Notes: a model not told the origin generated them from the sequence alone. A stretch of DNA of 7,139 nt from Pseudolabrys sp. (GCA_026125925.1 JAHCKF010000182.1:1-7139); one strand, 5' to 3'; positions 1 through 6,580 are shown, counted from the first letter of the stretch. Numbers and translations are program-made.

Positions 1-191
1 CGCAGATGCTTGGCGTGCGGCGCACCACGGTGACGCTGCTGGCCCAGACCATGCAGGACAAGGGACTGATCAGTTACAGCCGCGGCCGGATCACGCTGCT
101 CGACCGCGACCAGGTCGAGAAATGCGCCTGCGAATGCTACGCCGCCATGCAGCGTGGCCGATTGTTGGCGTCGATCGGCATCGAGCTGTGA
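1..191 (+). CDS. Crp/Fnr-family transcriptional regulator, C-terminal end (partial)
   Basis: Only the last 62 codons are present; the reading frame is open to the left edge and ends at TGA 189-191. The peptide reads QMLGVRRTTVTLLAQTMQ and then DKGLISYSRGRITLLDRDQVE. This is the winged helix-turn-helix of Crp/Fnr proteins: the LGVRRTTVT stretch is the turn plus recognition helix, and GLISYSRGRITLLD is the wing. The following ACECY motif is common at the C-terminus of rhizobial members of this family. The N-terminal cyclic-nucleotide-binding-like sensor domain lies outside the window, so the signal and targets cannot be inferred. The in-frame ATG at base 6 is internal, not the real start. The domain call is firm; the physiological role is unknown. 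Confidence 0.88.
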   Translation, partial: QMLGVRRTTVTLLAQTMQDKGLISYSRGRITLLDRDQVEKCACECYAAMQRGRLLASIGIEL

Positions 192-409
192 GCCCAGCCG
201 CGCCACGTCGCGTAAATCTCCTTTTTCAGCAGCGGCTTACTGCACAGCGACAAAATGTCCCCGGATGTTGGAGAGCGAACATACCGCGGCCTCGATTGCC
301 GGCTAGGATGCGGCATCACTGAAAAGATCTGAGCGTCGATGATCCGAGCGTCAGTGACTGAGAGACAGCGTGTGCTCCCGCTCCGCGACGGGCGATGAAG
401 GGAGACATC

Positions 410-631
410 ATGACCGCTGCCAGCAAACCGCCTCCTATCCAGATGGATGAGCCGCAGTCTCCGGTGCCGGAGGTTCGTTGTCCGCGTTGCCGGGGCATCA
501 TGCGGCTCGCCACCATCGAGCCGATGGCAAGCTCCGGCGAAAATAAAATGCTGTTCGAATGCCGCTGCGGCGTCGAGCAGCGGCGTCCGGAGCCGACCGC
601 GTCCCATGTTCAGGCGGACGGCGGGCTGTAG
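410..631 (+). CDS. Small zinc-ribbon-like protein, hypothetical (copy 1)
   Basis: A 73-residue protein of unknown function. I chose ATG 410 because a good Shine-Dalgarno (AAGGGAG, 398-404) sits at the right distance; an ATG at 395 in the same frame lies upstream of that site and would add only five residues. The core is CPRC, then 23 residues, then CRCG. This is a four-cysteine pattern typical of a small zinc ribbon or rubredoxin-like knuckle. The N-terminus is Pro-rich and polar (TAASKPPPIQMDEPQ). No signal peptide or membrane segment is visible, so it is probably cytoplasmic. The C-terminal 20 or so residues look disordered. The next gene (686-910) encodes a protein with the same cysteine spacing, which supports both being real. 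A longer antisense frame overlaps both but has no recognisable domain. Role unknown; metal or nucleic-acid binding is only inferred. Confidence 0.7.
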   Translation: MTAASKPPPIQMDEPQSPVPEVRCPRCRGIMRLATIEPMASSGENKMLFECRCGVEQRRPEPTASHVQADGGL

Positions 632-685
632 GGAACCCGCGCGCCCGCTTGCGCGTTGTCCTGCGACCCCACCTGACGGGACGCG

Positions 686-910
686 GTGCTCTTGAAACAT
701 TTGCAATTTGCCCACGACCTGCCGCCCTGCGGTGACGATGAGTTGCGCCGGGTGACGACCATTCCGATCGTGATGTGTCCGCATTGCGGAACACGGATGG
801 CGCTGTCGCGCATTGCGCCGGCGGCCAAACGGCCGGAAGGGCGCCTGCACTTTGCCTGCTCCTGCGGCTTCGGCTATCCGGCCGACATCGGATTTTCCCG
901 CCGCCTCTGA
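686..910 (+). CDS. Small zinc-ribbon-like protein, hypothetical (copy 2)
   Basis: A 74-residue protein if it starts at GTG 686, with a weak ribosome site (ACGGGAC, 676-682) just upstream. TTG 692 in the same frame is an alternative start. The stop is TGA 908-910. The core is CPHC, then 23 residues, then CSCG, giving two cysteine pairs as in the gene at 410-631. Over the 31-residue cysteine core the two align without gaps and share 13 identities by hand count, including M8, L10, I13, P15 and F26 of the core. Copy 2 has a different N-terminus and a short tail (FGYPADIGFSRRL). The gene lies 54 bases after copy 1 and may be co-transcribed with it. It is convergent with kdsB, with 27 bases between the stops. 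No membrane segment is seen. Function unknown. Confidence 0.65.
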   Translation: MLLKHLQFAHDLPPCGDDELRRVTTIPIVMCPHCGTRMALSRIAPAAKRPEGRLHFACSCGFGYPADIGFSRRL

Positions 911-925
911 ACGCCCGGCGTTTTT
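910..925 (+). terminator. Weak candidate terminator after copy 2
   Basis: AACGC (910-914) and GCGTT (918-922) can pair around a 3-base loop, and the T-run covers 921-925. The stem is only 5 bp and overlaps the stop codon of the zinc-ribbon gene, so this is a weak call. The position, between convergent genes, is where a terminator would be expected. Confidence 0.3.
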
Positions 926-937
926 CCCGATAAAGTT

Positions 938-1666
938 CTAGCGCGCCAGCATGCGCCGCGCGGTTTCCAGATCCTCCCGCGTGTCGACGCCGAGCGGCAC
1001 GCCGTCGACGATCACCACGTCGATCCGCATGCCGGCATCCATCGCGCGCAACTGCTCGAGCCGCTCGCGCTGCTCGTTGGCCGACGGCGGCAGCGCGACG
1101 AAGCGTTCGAGCGCGACGCGGCGATACGCATAGAGCCCGATATGATGATAGTGCGGCGCGGGGCCTTCCGCGTCGGCGCGGGTGAAGCGCGTCGCGCGCA
1201 GCCGGTTATGTCCGGCCGGCTCGCCATAGACCTTGACCACGTTGGGATTGGTCAGCTCGGCGGGATTCCTGATCGGCGCGGCCAGCGTCGCGATGTCGAC
1301 CGCTGCGTCCGCGAGCGGTCCGAGCGCGGCGCGGATGTCGGCGGGCGCGACGGTCGGCAGGTCGCCCTGCACGTTGACGATGATCCTCGCCCGGCCTTCC
1401 GGGTCGATCGCGTGCAGCGCCTCGTGGATGCGGTCGGAGCCGGAGGTGTGCTCCGCGCCGGTCAGCACCGCCCGGCCGCCGGCCTTCTCCACGGCGGTCG
1501 CGATGGCGCCGGAATCGGTCGCCACCACGACCTCGCCGATCCGGGCGGCCCGGGCCTGCTCGGCGACGTGGACGATCATCGGCTTGCCGGCGATATCGAT
1601 CAGCGGCTTGCCGGGCAGGCGAGTCGACGCCATGCGGGCGGGAATGAGGACGAGCACGTCGCGCAT
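938..1666 (-). CDS. kdsB: 3-deoxy-manno-octulosonate cytidylyltransferase (CMP-Kdo synthetase)
   Basis: Cytoplasmic enzyme that joins Kdo to CTP, giving CMP-Kdo and pyrophosphate. This activates Kdo for the inner core of lipopolysaccharide. The 242-residue length is normal for the family. Visible landmarks are the nucleotide-binding N-terminus ([16 protein letters not shown], residues 7-22), [10 protein letters not shown] (74-83), NVQGD (98-102) with the metal-binding Asp102, HIGLYAY (175-181), the family hallmark LEQLRA (203-208), and GVDTREDL (226-233) with Asp228. The residue after NVQGD is Leu, where E. coli KdsB has Glu; I recall this as usual in alphaproteobacterial members, so it is not a defect. 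The start is the ATG complementary to 1664-1666; no strong ribosome site precedes it. The gene is divergent from the cytochrome c gene across 149 bp. Confidence 0.95.
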   Translation of the reverse strand: MRDVLVLIPARMASTRLPGKPLIDIAGKPMIVHVAEQARAARIGEVVVATDSGAIATAVEKAGGRAVLTGAEHTSGSDRIHEALHAIDPEGRARIIVNVQGDLPTVAPADIRAALGPLADAAVDIATLAAPIRNPAELTNPNVVKVYGEPAGHNRLRATRFTRADAEGPAPHYHHIGLYAYRRVALERFVALPPSANEQRERLEQLRAMDAGMRIDVVIVDGVPLGVDTREDLETARRMLAR

Positions 1667-1714
1667 GGCCGAGAGAATGCCTGAAAATGCGTGCGGATTG
1701 CTGTTTTCCGCCCG

Positions 1715-1742
1715 CTTATACGGGTTGCCAGTGCCCCCGCAA
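1715..1742 (-). promoter_or_regulatory. Candidate kdsB promoter
   Basis: On the minus strand, TTGCGG (complement of 1737-1742) is followed after 16 bp by TATAAG (complement of 1715-1720). The -10 matches the sigma-70 consensus at 5 of 6 positions, the -35 at only 3 of 6. Transcription would begin about 40 bases upstream of the kdsB ATG. It overlaps the candidate promoter for the opposite gene. Judged by eye only. Confidence 0.25.
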
Positions 1743-1753
1743 AACGGTATCTG
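1725..1753 (+). promoter_or_regulatory. Candidate promoter of the cytochrome c gene
   Basis: TTGCCA (1725-1730, 5 of 6 to the sigma-70 -35) is followed after 17 bp by TATCTG (1748-1753, 3 of 6 to the -10). The -10 is poor by E. coli standards, but alphaproteobacterial -10 boxes are often loose. The leader would be about 55 bases. It overlaps the divergent kdsB promoter candidate. Confidence 0.28.
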
Positions 1754-1815
1754 ATCGCCGCCGCTTCCCTTTACATCCCCGCGGCGTTTGCCCCGCTTCC
1801 GGGAGCCCGTACGAC

Positions 1816-2481
1816 ATGAATTCCTTCGAACTGAACAAGGTGATGGGTGCCGTGCTCGGCGCCTGCCTGGTGCTGCTGGCGCTCAATATCGCCTCCGGCG
1901 CGATCTTCGCCCCCCACAAGCCGGAAAAGCCCGGCTTCGCCATCGCGGTGCAGGAAGAGCACGCCGGCGCGGCGGAAGCGAAGAAGGAGCCGGAAAAGCC
2001 GATCGGCGTCCGCCTCGCCAGCGCCTCGGTTGAGAAGGGCCAGGCCGCGATCAAGCCCTGCCAGGCCTGCCACACCTTCGAGAAGGGCGGCCCGAACCGG
2101 GTCGGCCCGAACCTCTACGACATCGTCGGCCACGACCGCGGCACCGGCCGCAACGGCTTCAACTTCTCGGCGGCGATGAAGGCCAAGGGCGGCAAGTGGA
2201 CCTACGACGAGCTCGACAAGTTCCTCGCCAATCCGCGCGGCTATATTCCCGGCACCAATATGAGCTTCGCCGGCATCTCGCGCGACACCCAGCGCGCCGA
2301 CGTGATCGCCTATCTGCGCACGCTGTCGGACAGCCCGCAGCCGCTGCCGGCGGCGGAAGCCGCGGCGCCCGCGCCGCAGGGCGGCGCTGCGCCGAACGGC
2401 GCGGCTCCTGCCGCTGCGCCGAAGCCGGGTGCGGCTCCCGGCAATGCGCCGGCCAAGCCCGCCGAAGGCCAGCCGAAGTAA
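1816..2481 (+). CDS. cycM: Membrane-anchored class I cytochrome c (CycM-like)
   Basis: A 221-residue c-type cytochrome. The start is ATG 1816 ([15 protein letters not shown]), which begins the conserved N-terminus and has GGGAG at 1801-1805 upstream. An in-frame ATG at 1687 would add 43 residues unlike the family and is rejected. Residues about 8-31 form one hydrophobic helix with no obvious cleavage site, so it is likely an uncleaved anchor with the rest in the periplasm. A charged linker (32-65) leads to the heme domain: CQACH (82-86) binds heme covalently with His86 as one axial ligand, GPNLYDIVG (97-105) follows, and Met149 in [10 protein letters not shown] is the likely sixth ligand. In Bradyrhizobium, CycM passes electrons from the bc1 complex to the aa3 oxidase; that role is inferred here. 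Residues 174-221 form an unusual Pro/Ala tail. The gene ends at a strong terminator. Confidence 0.92.
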   Translation: MNSFELNKVMGAVLGACLVLLALNIASGAIFAPHKPEKPGFAIAVQEEHAGAAEAKKEPEKPIGVRLASASVEKGQAAIKPCQACHTFEKGGPNRVGPNLYDIVGHDRGTGRNGFNFSAAMKAKGGKWTYDELDKFLANPRGYIPGTNMSFAGISRDTQRADVIAYLRTLSDSPQPLPAAEAAAPAPQGGAAPNGAAPAAAPKPGAAPGNAPAKPAEGQPK

Positions 2482-2507
2482 GCCGACGACTTTCCGATTG
2501 CGACGCG

Positions 2508-2539
2508 AACGGCCGGCCTTGTCCGGCCGTTTTGCTTTT
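2508..2539 (+). terminator. Intrinsic terminator after the cytochrome c gene
   Basis: AACGGCCGG (2508-2516) and CCGGCCGTT (2523-2531) form a perfect 9-bp stem around a 6-base loop, followed by TTGCTTTT. It lies 26 bases after the cytochrome stop codon and separates that gene from the peptide-transport operon. Confidence 0.85.
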
Positions 2540-2617
2540 GGGCGGCGGTTCGTCGCGGATCGCGCGCCGCGCCCACAGGAAAGTGATGAAATGACCAAGA
2601 ATTCACCCGCCGGTCAC

Positions 2618-2646
2618 GTGCCAGCAAACCGAAAAACCGACATAAT
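2618..2646 (+). promoter_or_regulatory. Candidate promoter of the Yej-type operon
   Basis: GTGCCA (2618-2623, 4 of 6 to the -35 consensus) and CATAAT (2641-2646, 5 of 6 to the -10) are separated by exactly 17 bp. They lie in the 154-bp gap between the upstream terminator and the first binding-protein gene. The start site would fall near 2653, inside the inverted repeat described next. Judged by eye; not a proven promoter. Confidence 0.35.
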
Positions 2647-2649
2647 CCT

Positions 2650-2669
2650 GCGAAATGCGTTGATTTCGC
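2650..2669. promoter_or_regulatory. Inverted repeat, possible operator, before the Yej-type operon
   Basis: GCGAAAT (2650-2656) and ATTTCGC (2663-2669) are perfect inverted arms around a 6-base spacer. The 20-bp site lies just after the candidate -10 box and 24 bases before the first ATG. That is a typical position for a repressor operator, or for a small hairpin at the mRNA 5' end. No matching regulator is known from the window. Confidence 0.35.
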
Positions 2670-2693
2670 CGTCTTGTTCCGGAGCCTGACCGC

Positions 2694-4586
2694 ATGACCG
2701 TGTCCCGCCGAACCGTGCTTCTGACCGGCGCCGCGGCGCTCGCAGGCTCCGGCCTGCCGCAGGTGGCGTGGCCGGGCCGCGCGGTGGCGCAGGAGAAGGC
2801 GGGCGAGACAGTCTGGCGGCACGGCCTGTCGCTGTTCGGCGAGCCGGGCCAGCCGGCCGGCTTCAAGCACTTCGCTTATGTCAATCCGAACGCGCCGAAG
2901 GGCGGCACGGTGCGCCAGATCGCCTCTGGCACCTTCGACAACTTCAATGTCGTCGTCGCCGGCGTGAAGGGCAGCATCGCGCGCGGTCCCGAGCTGGTGA
3001 TGGAAACACTGACCACCGCCTCGCTCGACGAGGTGTCGACCGAATACGGCCTGCTTGCCGAGGCGATCACTTATCCGGCCGACTATTCGTCGGTGACCTA
3101 TCGGCTGCGGGCGGAGGCGCGCTGGCACGACGGCAAGCCGGTCACGCCGGAGGACGTCGTCTTCTCGCTGACGACATTCAAGGCGAACCATCCCTTCTAT
3201 GCGAACTACTATCGCCACGTGGTCAAGGTCGAGAAGACCGGCGAGCGCGACGTCACCTTCACCTTCGACCAGCCGGGCAACCGCGAATTGCCGATGATCG
3301 TCGGGCAACTGGCCATCCTGCCGAAGCACTGGTGGGAAGGCACCGACAAGAGCGGCAAGAAGCGCGACGTGACGCAGACCACCCTGGAGCCGATCCTCGG
3401 CAGCGGGCCGTATCGCATCAAGGACTTCACGCCCGGCCGCAGCGTGGTGATGGAGCGCGTCAAGGACTATTGGGGCAAGGATCTGCCGGTCAACATCGGC
3501 GCCAACAATTTCGACGAGTTTCGCTACGAGTATTTCCGCGACACCACCGTCGCGCTCGAAGCCTTCAAGGGCGACCAGGTCGACTGGCGCACCGAGAACA
3601 GCGCCAAGAACTGGGCGACCGCTTACGACTTCCCGGCGGTGAAGGACAAGCGGGTGGTGCTGGAGGAATTCCCGATCCGCAATTTCGGCGTGATGCAGGC
3701 CTTCGCCTTCAACATCCGCCGCGACAAGTTCAAGGACCCGAAGGTGCGCATGGCGTTCAATCACGCCTTCGACTTCGAGGAGATGAACAAGCAGATCTTC
3801 TTCGGCCAGTATCACCGCATTGCCAGCTATTTCGAGGGCACCGAGCTCGCCTGCTCCGGCGTGCCGAAGGGCCGCGAGCTCGAAATCCTCGAACCGTTGC
3901 GCGACAAGGTGCCGCCGGAGGTGTTCACGACGCCGTACAAGAATCCGGTCAACGGCAATCCGCAGGCGGTGCGCACCAATTTGCGCGAGGCGATCCGGCT
4001 GATGAAGGAGGCCGGCTACGAGGTCCGCAACACCCGGCTCGTCAACGTCAAGACCGGCGAGCCGTTCAGCGTCGAGTTCCTGGCGCAGGACCCCTCGAGC
4101 GAGCGTTTCATCCTGTTCTACAAGCCGTCGCTGGAGCGGCTCGGCGTCACCGTGACCGCGCGCGTGGTCGATTCCGCGCAATACGAGAACCGGCTGCGAA
4201 ACTGGGATTACGACATCGTCACCGCGGTCTGGGGCCAGTCGCTGTCGCCGGGCAACGAGCAGCGCGGTTTCTGGAGCTCGCAGGCCGCCGACCAGCCCGG
4301 CTCGCGCAATCTGGTCGGCATCAAGAACCCGGCGATCGATACGCTGATCGAGCGGGTGATCTTCACCAAGGACCGCGACGACCTCGTCGCCGCGACCCAT
4401 GCGCTCGACCGCGTGCTGCTGTGGAACCACTACGTCGTGCCGCAATGGACCTACGGCAAGGTGCGCACCGCGCGCTGGGACCGCTTCGCGCGGCCGGACG
4501 CGCTGCCGAAATACGGGCTGTCGGCATTCCCGACCATCTGGTGGTGGGACGAGAAAAAGGCGGCCAAGACGCCGCAGCGATCCTGA
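2694..4586 (+). CDS. yejA: Periplasmic peptide-binding protein of a Yej-type ABC importer (first copy)
   Basis: A 630-residue extracellular solute-binding protein of family 5, close in length to E. coli YejA. It should capture peptides in the periplasm and deliver them to the YejB/YejE permease. The start is ATG 2694, with GGAG at 2681-2684. Residues 4-10 (SRRTVLL) are a twin-arginine motif, followed by a hydrophobic stretch and AVA-Q, suggesting Tat export and cleavage after Ala32; there is no lipobox. The mature part shows YVNPNAPKGGTV (62-73), WHDGKPVTPEDV (144-155), the family motif GSGPY (236-240) and the Trp-rich end TIWWWDEKKAAK. Its stop overlaps the start of the second copy, and yejB follows. 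Related YejABEF systems import microcin C and affect resistance to antimicrobial peptides; the actual ligand here is unknown. Confidence 0.93.
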   Translation: MTVSRRTVLLTGAAALAGSGLPQVAWPGRAVAQEKAGETVWRHGLSLFGEPGQPAGFKHFAYVNPNAPKGGTVRQIASGTFDNFNVVVAGVKGSIARGPELVMETLTTASLDEVSTEYGLLAEAITYPADYSSVTYRLRAEARWHDGKPVTPEDVVFSLTTFKANHPFYANYYRHVVKVEKTGERDVTFTFDQPGNRELPMIVGQLAILPKHWWEGTDKSGKKRDVTQTTLEPILGSGPYRIKDFTPGRSVVMERVKDYWGKDLPVNIGANNFDEFRYEYFRDTTVALEAFKGDQVDWRTENSAKNWATAYDFPAVKDKRVVLEEFPIRNFGVMQAFAFNIRRDKFKDPKVRMAFNHAFDFEEMNKQIFFGQYHRIASYFEGTELACSGVPKGRELEILEPLRDKVPPEVFTTPYKNPVNGNPQAVRTNLREAIRLMKEAGYEVRNTRLVNVKTGEPFSVEFLAQDPSSERFILFYKPSLERLGVTVTARVVDSAQYENRLRNWDYDIVTAVWGQSLSPGNEQRGFWSSQAADQPGSRNLVGIKNPAIDTLIERVIFTKDRDDLVAATHALDRVLLWNHYVVPQWTYGKVRTARWDRFARPDALPKYGLSAFPTIWWWDEKKAAKTPQRS

Positions 4587-6457
4587 TGTCGCCACTCAGC
4601 CGACGCCGCACGCTGGTTCTGGCCGCGGGCGCCGCGGCGGCGGGCGTGCTGCCGCCGTTCGGGCTTCGCGCGGCCTTCGCGCAGCCGGTCGAAGGGCAGG
4701 GCGCGCGGCACGGCATGTCGGCGTTCGGCGACCTCAAGCACGCCGCCGACTTCACGCATCTGCCTTACGTCAATCCGCAGGCGCCGAAGGGCGGCGTCTA
4801 TTCCGAGATCATCAGCCGGCGCGGCTTCAACGGCTCGTTCCTCACCTTCAATTCGCTCAACGGCTACATTTTGCGAGGCGAGGGCGCGTTCGGCCTCGAC
4901 ATGATCTTCGCCACGCTGATGGCGCGGGCGAATGACGAGCCGGACGCGATGTACGGGCTCGCCGCCCGCGCGGTCGCGATCTCCGCAGACGGGCTGACCT
5001 ACACCTTCACGATGCGCCCCGAGGCGACGTTCCACGACGGCAGCAGGCTCACCGCCCATGACGTCGTCTGGTCGCTGACGACGCTCAAGGACAAAGGCCA
5101 TCCGATCGTCACGCAGTCGCTGCGCGACTTCAAGACCGCCGAAGCGCCGGACGACGCCACCGTGATCGTGCGCTTCGTCGAGAAGCGCGCCCGCGACGTG
5201 CCGCTGTTCGTTGCCGGCCTGCCGATCTTCTCGCGCGCCTATTACGCCAGGCAGACCTTCGATCAGTCGACCATGGAGCCGCCGCTCGGCAGCGGCCCCT
5301 ACAAGGTCGGCAAGGCCGAGCCCGGCCGCTTCATCGAATATGTCCGCGTCAAGGACTGGTGGGGCGCCGGCCTGCCGGTGTCGCGCGGCCAGTACAATTT
5401 CGACACCGTGCGCTACGAATATTTCCGCGACCGCGACGTCGGCTTCGAGGCCTTCACGGCGAAGGCTTATCTGCTGCGCGAGGAGTTCACCTCGCGGGTC
5501 TGGGCGACGCGCTACGACTTCCCGGCGCTGCGCGAGGGCAAGGTCAAGCGCGACGTGCTGGCCGACGACACGCCGTCCGGCGCGCAGGGCTGGTTCATCA
5601 ACACGCGGCGCGACAAGTTCAAGAACCGCGATTTGCGCGAGGCGCTCGACGACGCCTTCGACTTCGAATGGACCAACAAGAACCTGATGTACGGCTCCTA
5701 CGAGCGCACCCAGTCGGTGTTCCAGAACTCAACCATGATGGCGAAAGGCCCGCCGTCGCCTGCCGAGGTGGCGCTGCTCGAGCCGTTCCGCGGCAAGCTG
5801 CCGGACGAGGTGTTCGGCGAGCCTTACCTGCCGCCGGTCAGCGACGGCTCCGGCCATGACAGGAAGCTGCTGCGCCGCGCCTCGCAACTCCTCACCAAGG
5901 CGGGCTTCCCGGTCAAGGACGGCAAGCGCATGCTGCCGGGCGGCGAGCCGCTGACCATCGAGTTCCTGATCGAGGAACCGACCTTCAAGCCGCATCATCT
6001 GACCTACATCAAGAACCTGCAGACGCTCGGCATCGACGCCAGCCTTCGCATCGTCGATCCGGTGCAGTACCGCAAGCGGGTCGACGACTTCGACTTCGAC
6101 ATCGTGGTGCAGCGGTTCAGTTTCTCGGAAACGCCGGGCGATTCGCTGCGCAGCTATTTCTCCTCGCGGGCCGCCGCCACCAAGGGCACGATGAACGTCG
6201 CCGGCATCGCCGATCCGGCGGTCGATGCGCTGATCGAGACGATCATCGCGGCGCCGACGCGCGAGGACCTGATCACCGCCTGCCGCGCGCTCGACCGCGT
6301 CATCCGCGCCGGCCGCTACTGGATCCCGCACTGGTACAAAGGGTCGCACTGGCTCGCCTATTGGGACGTTTTCGCCCGCCCGCCGCAGAAACCGCGCTAT
6401 GCCCGCGGCGTCGTCGAAACCTGGTGGTACGACCAGAGCAAAGCCGCCAAGTTGTAG
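4586..6457 (+). CDS. yejA: Periplasmic peptide-binding protein of a Yej-type ABC importer (second copy)
   Basis: A 623-residue paralogue of the preceding protein. The frame is open for a further 1.8 kb upstream, but that part reads as a shadow of the first copy. The true start is ATG 4586, which shares its A with the TGA stop of the first gene (TGATG). No clear ribosome site precedes it, so translation is probably coupled. Residues 5-12 (SRRRTLVL) are a twin-arginine motif, and AFA-Q predicts cleavage after Ala32, as in copy one. Shared landmarks are YVNPQAPKGGVY (61-72), FHDGSRLTAHDV (149-160), GSGPY (235-239), RYEYFRD and the end TWWYDQSKAAKL. Outside these blocks the two differ widely, including the region after YVNP (SRRGFNGSFLTFNS here), so ligand preference probably differs. 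Both likely feed the same permease. Confidence 0.92.
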   Translation: MSPLSRRRTLVLAAGAAAAGVLPPFGLRAAFAQPVEGQGARHGMSAFGDLKHAADFTHLPYVNPQAPKGGVYSEIISRRGFNGSFLTFNSLNGYILRGEGAFGLDMIFATLMARANDEPDAMYGLAARAVAISADGLTYTFTMRPEATFHDGSRLTAHDVVWSLTTLKDKGHPIVTQSLRDFKTAEAPDDATVIVRFVEKRARDVPLFVAGLPIFSRAYYARQTFDQSTMEPPLGSGPYKVGKAEPGRFIEYVRVKDWWGAGLPVSRGQYNFDTVRYEYFRDRDVGFEAFTAKAYLLREEFTSRVWATRYDFPALREGKVKRDVLADDTPSGAQGWFINTRRDKFKNRDLREALDDAFDFEWTNKNLMYGSYERTQSVFQNSTMMAKGPPSPAEVALLEPFRGKLPDEVFGEPYLPPVSDGSGHDRKLLRRASQLLTKAGFPVKDGKRMLPGGEPLTIEFLIEEPTFKPHHLTYIKNLQTLGIDASLRIVDPVQYRKRVDDFDFDIVVQRFSFSETPGDSLRSYFSSRAAATKGTMNVAGIADPAVDALIETIIAAPTREDLITACRALDRVIRAGRYWIPHWYKGSHWLAYWDVFARPPQKPRYARGVVETWWYDQSKAAKL

Positions 6458-6478
6458 AAGAAGGGATAAAGTCGATTC

Positions 6479-6580
6479 GTCATTCCGGCACGGCCCATAA
6501 GCGCGTTTACGCGCTATGGGCCGGAGCCGGAATCCAGAGCTGGATTCCGGGTTCGCCGCTTCGCGTCGCCTCGGAATGAC
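6479..6580. repeat. Palindromic intergenic repeat between yejA and yejB
   Basis: The ends are a perfect 9-bp inverted pair, GTCATTCCG (6479-6487) and CGGAATGAC (6572-6580). Inside are two strong hairpins. The first pairs 6491-6505 with 6510-6523: 14 bp, one bulged A at 6500, TTTA loop. The second pairs CCGGAATCCA (6527-6536) with TGGATTCCGG (6541-6550): a perfect 10 bp with a 4-base loop. The motif ATTCCGG or its complement recurs through the element, so other foldings are possible. Elements with these ends are, from memory, abundant between genes in Bradyrhizobium and relatives, similar in style to enterobacterial REP/BIME repeats. No T-run follows, so it is not a classic terminator. It may stabilise upstream mRNA or lower read-through into yejB. 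Confidence 0.85.

Noticed and set aside
137..850. 237-codon minus-strand open frame covering both zinc-ribbon genes
   Set aside because: The translation is Arg/His-rich with no domain, and it is antisense to two frames with matched cysteine motifs. It looks like a high-GC shadow.
1687..1815. N-terminal extension of the cytochrome c from ATG 1687
   Set aside because: The extra 43 residues resemble no signal peptide and cross the likely promoter. ATG 1816 begins the conserved anchor and has a Shine-Dalgarno.
1771..2598. 275-codon minus-strand frame opposite the cytochrome gene
   Set aside because: Low-complexity Arg/Ala/Gly translation, crosses the terminator, and is antisense to a clear heme protein.
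2768..4585. Upstream 606 codons of the long plus-strand frame that ends at 6457
   Set aside because: This stretch reads as Arg/Gly/Ala-rich nonsense in another frame of the first binding-protein gene. Protein-like sequence begins at ATG 4586, so this is not a giant fused protein.
2310..4595. 761-codon minus-strand open frame
   Set aside because: It is antisense to the first binding protein and the end of the cytochrome gene. Its composition is Arg/Leu/Val-rich with no recognisable motif, which is typical of the mirror frame of GC-rich genes.
6361..6579. Small plus-strand frame running from the end of the second binding protein through the repeat
   Set aside because: It starts inside a real gene in another frame and is mostly translated repeat DNA.
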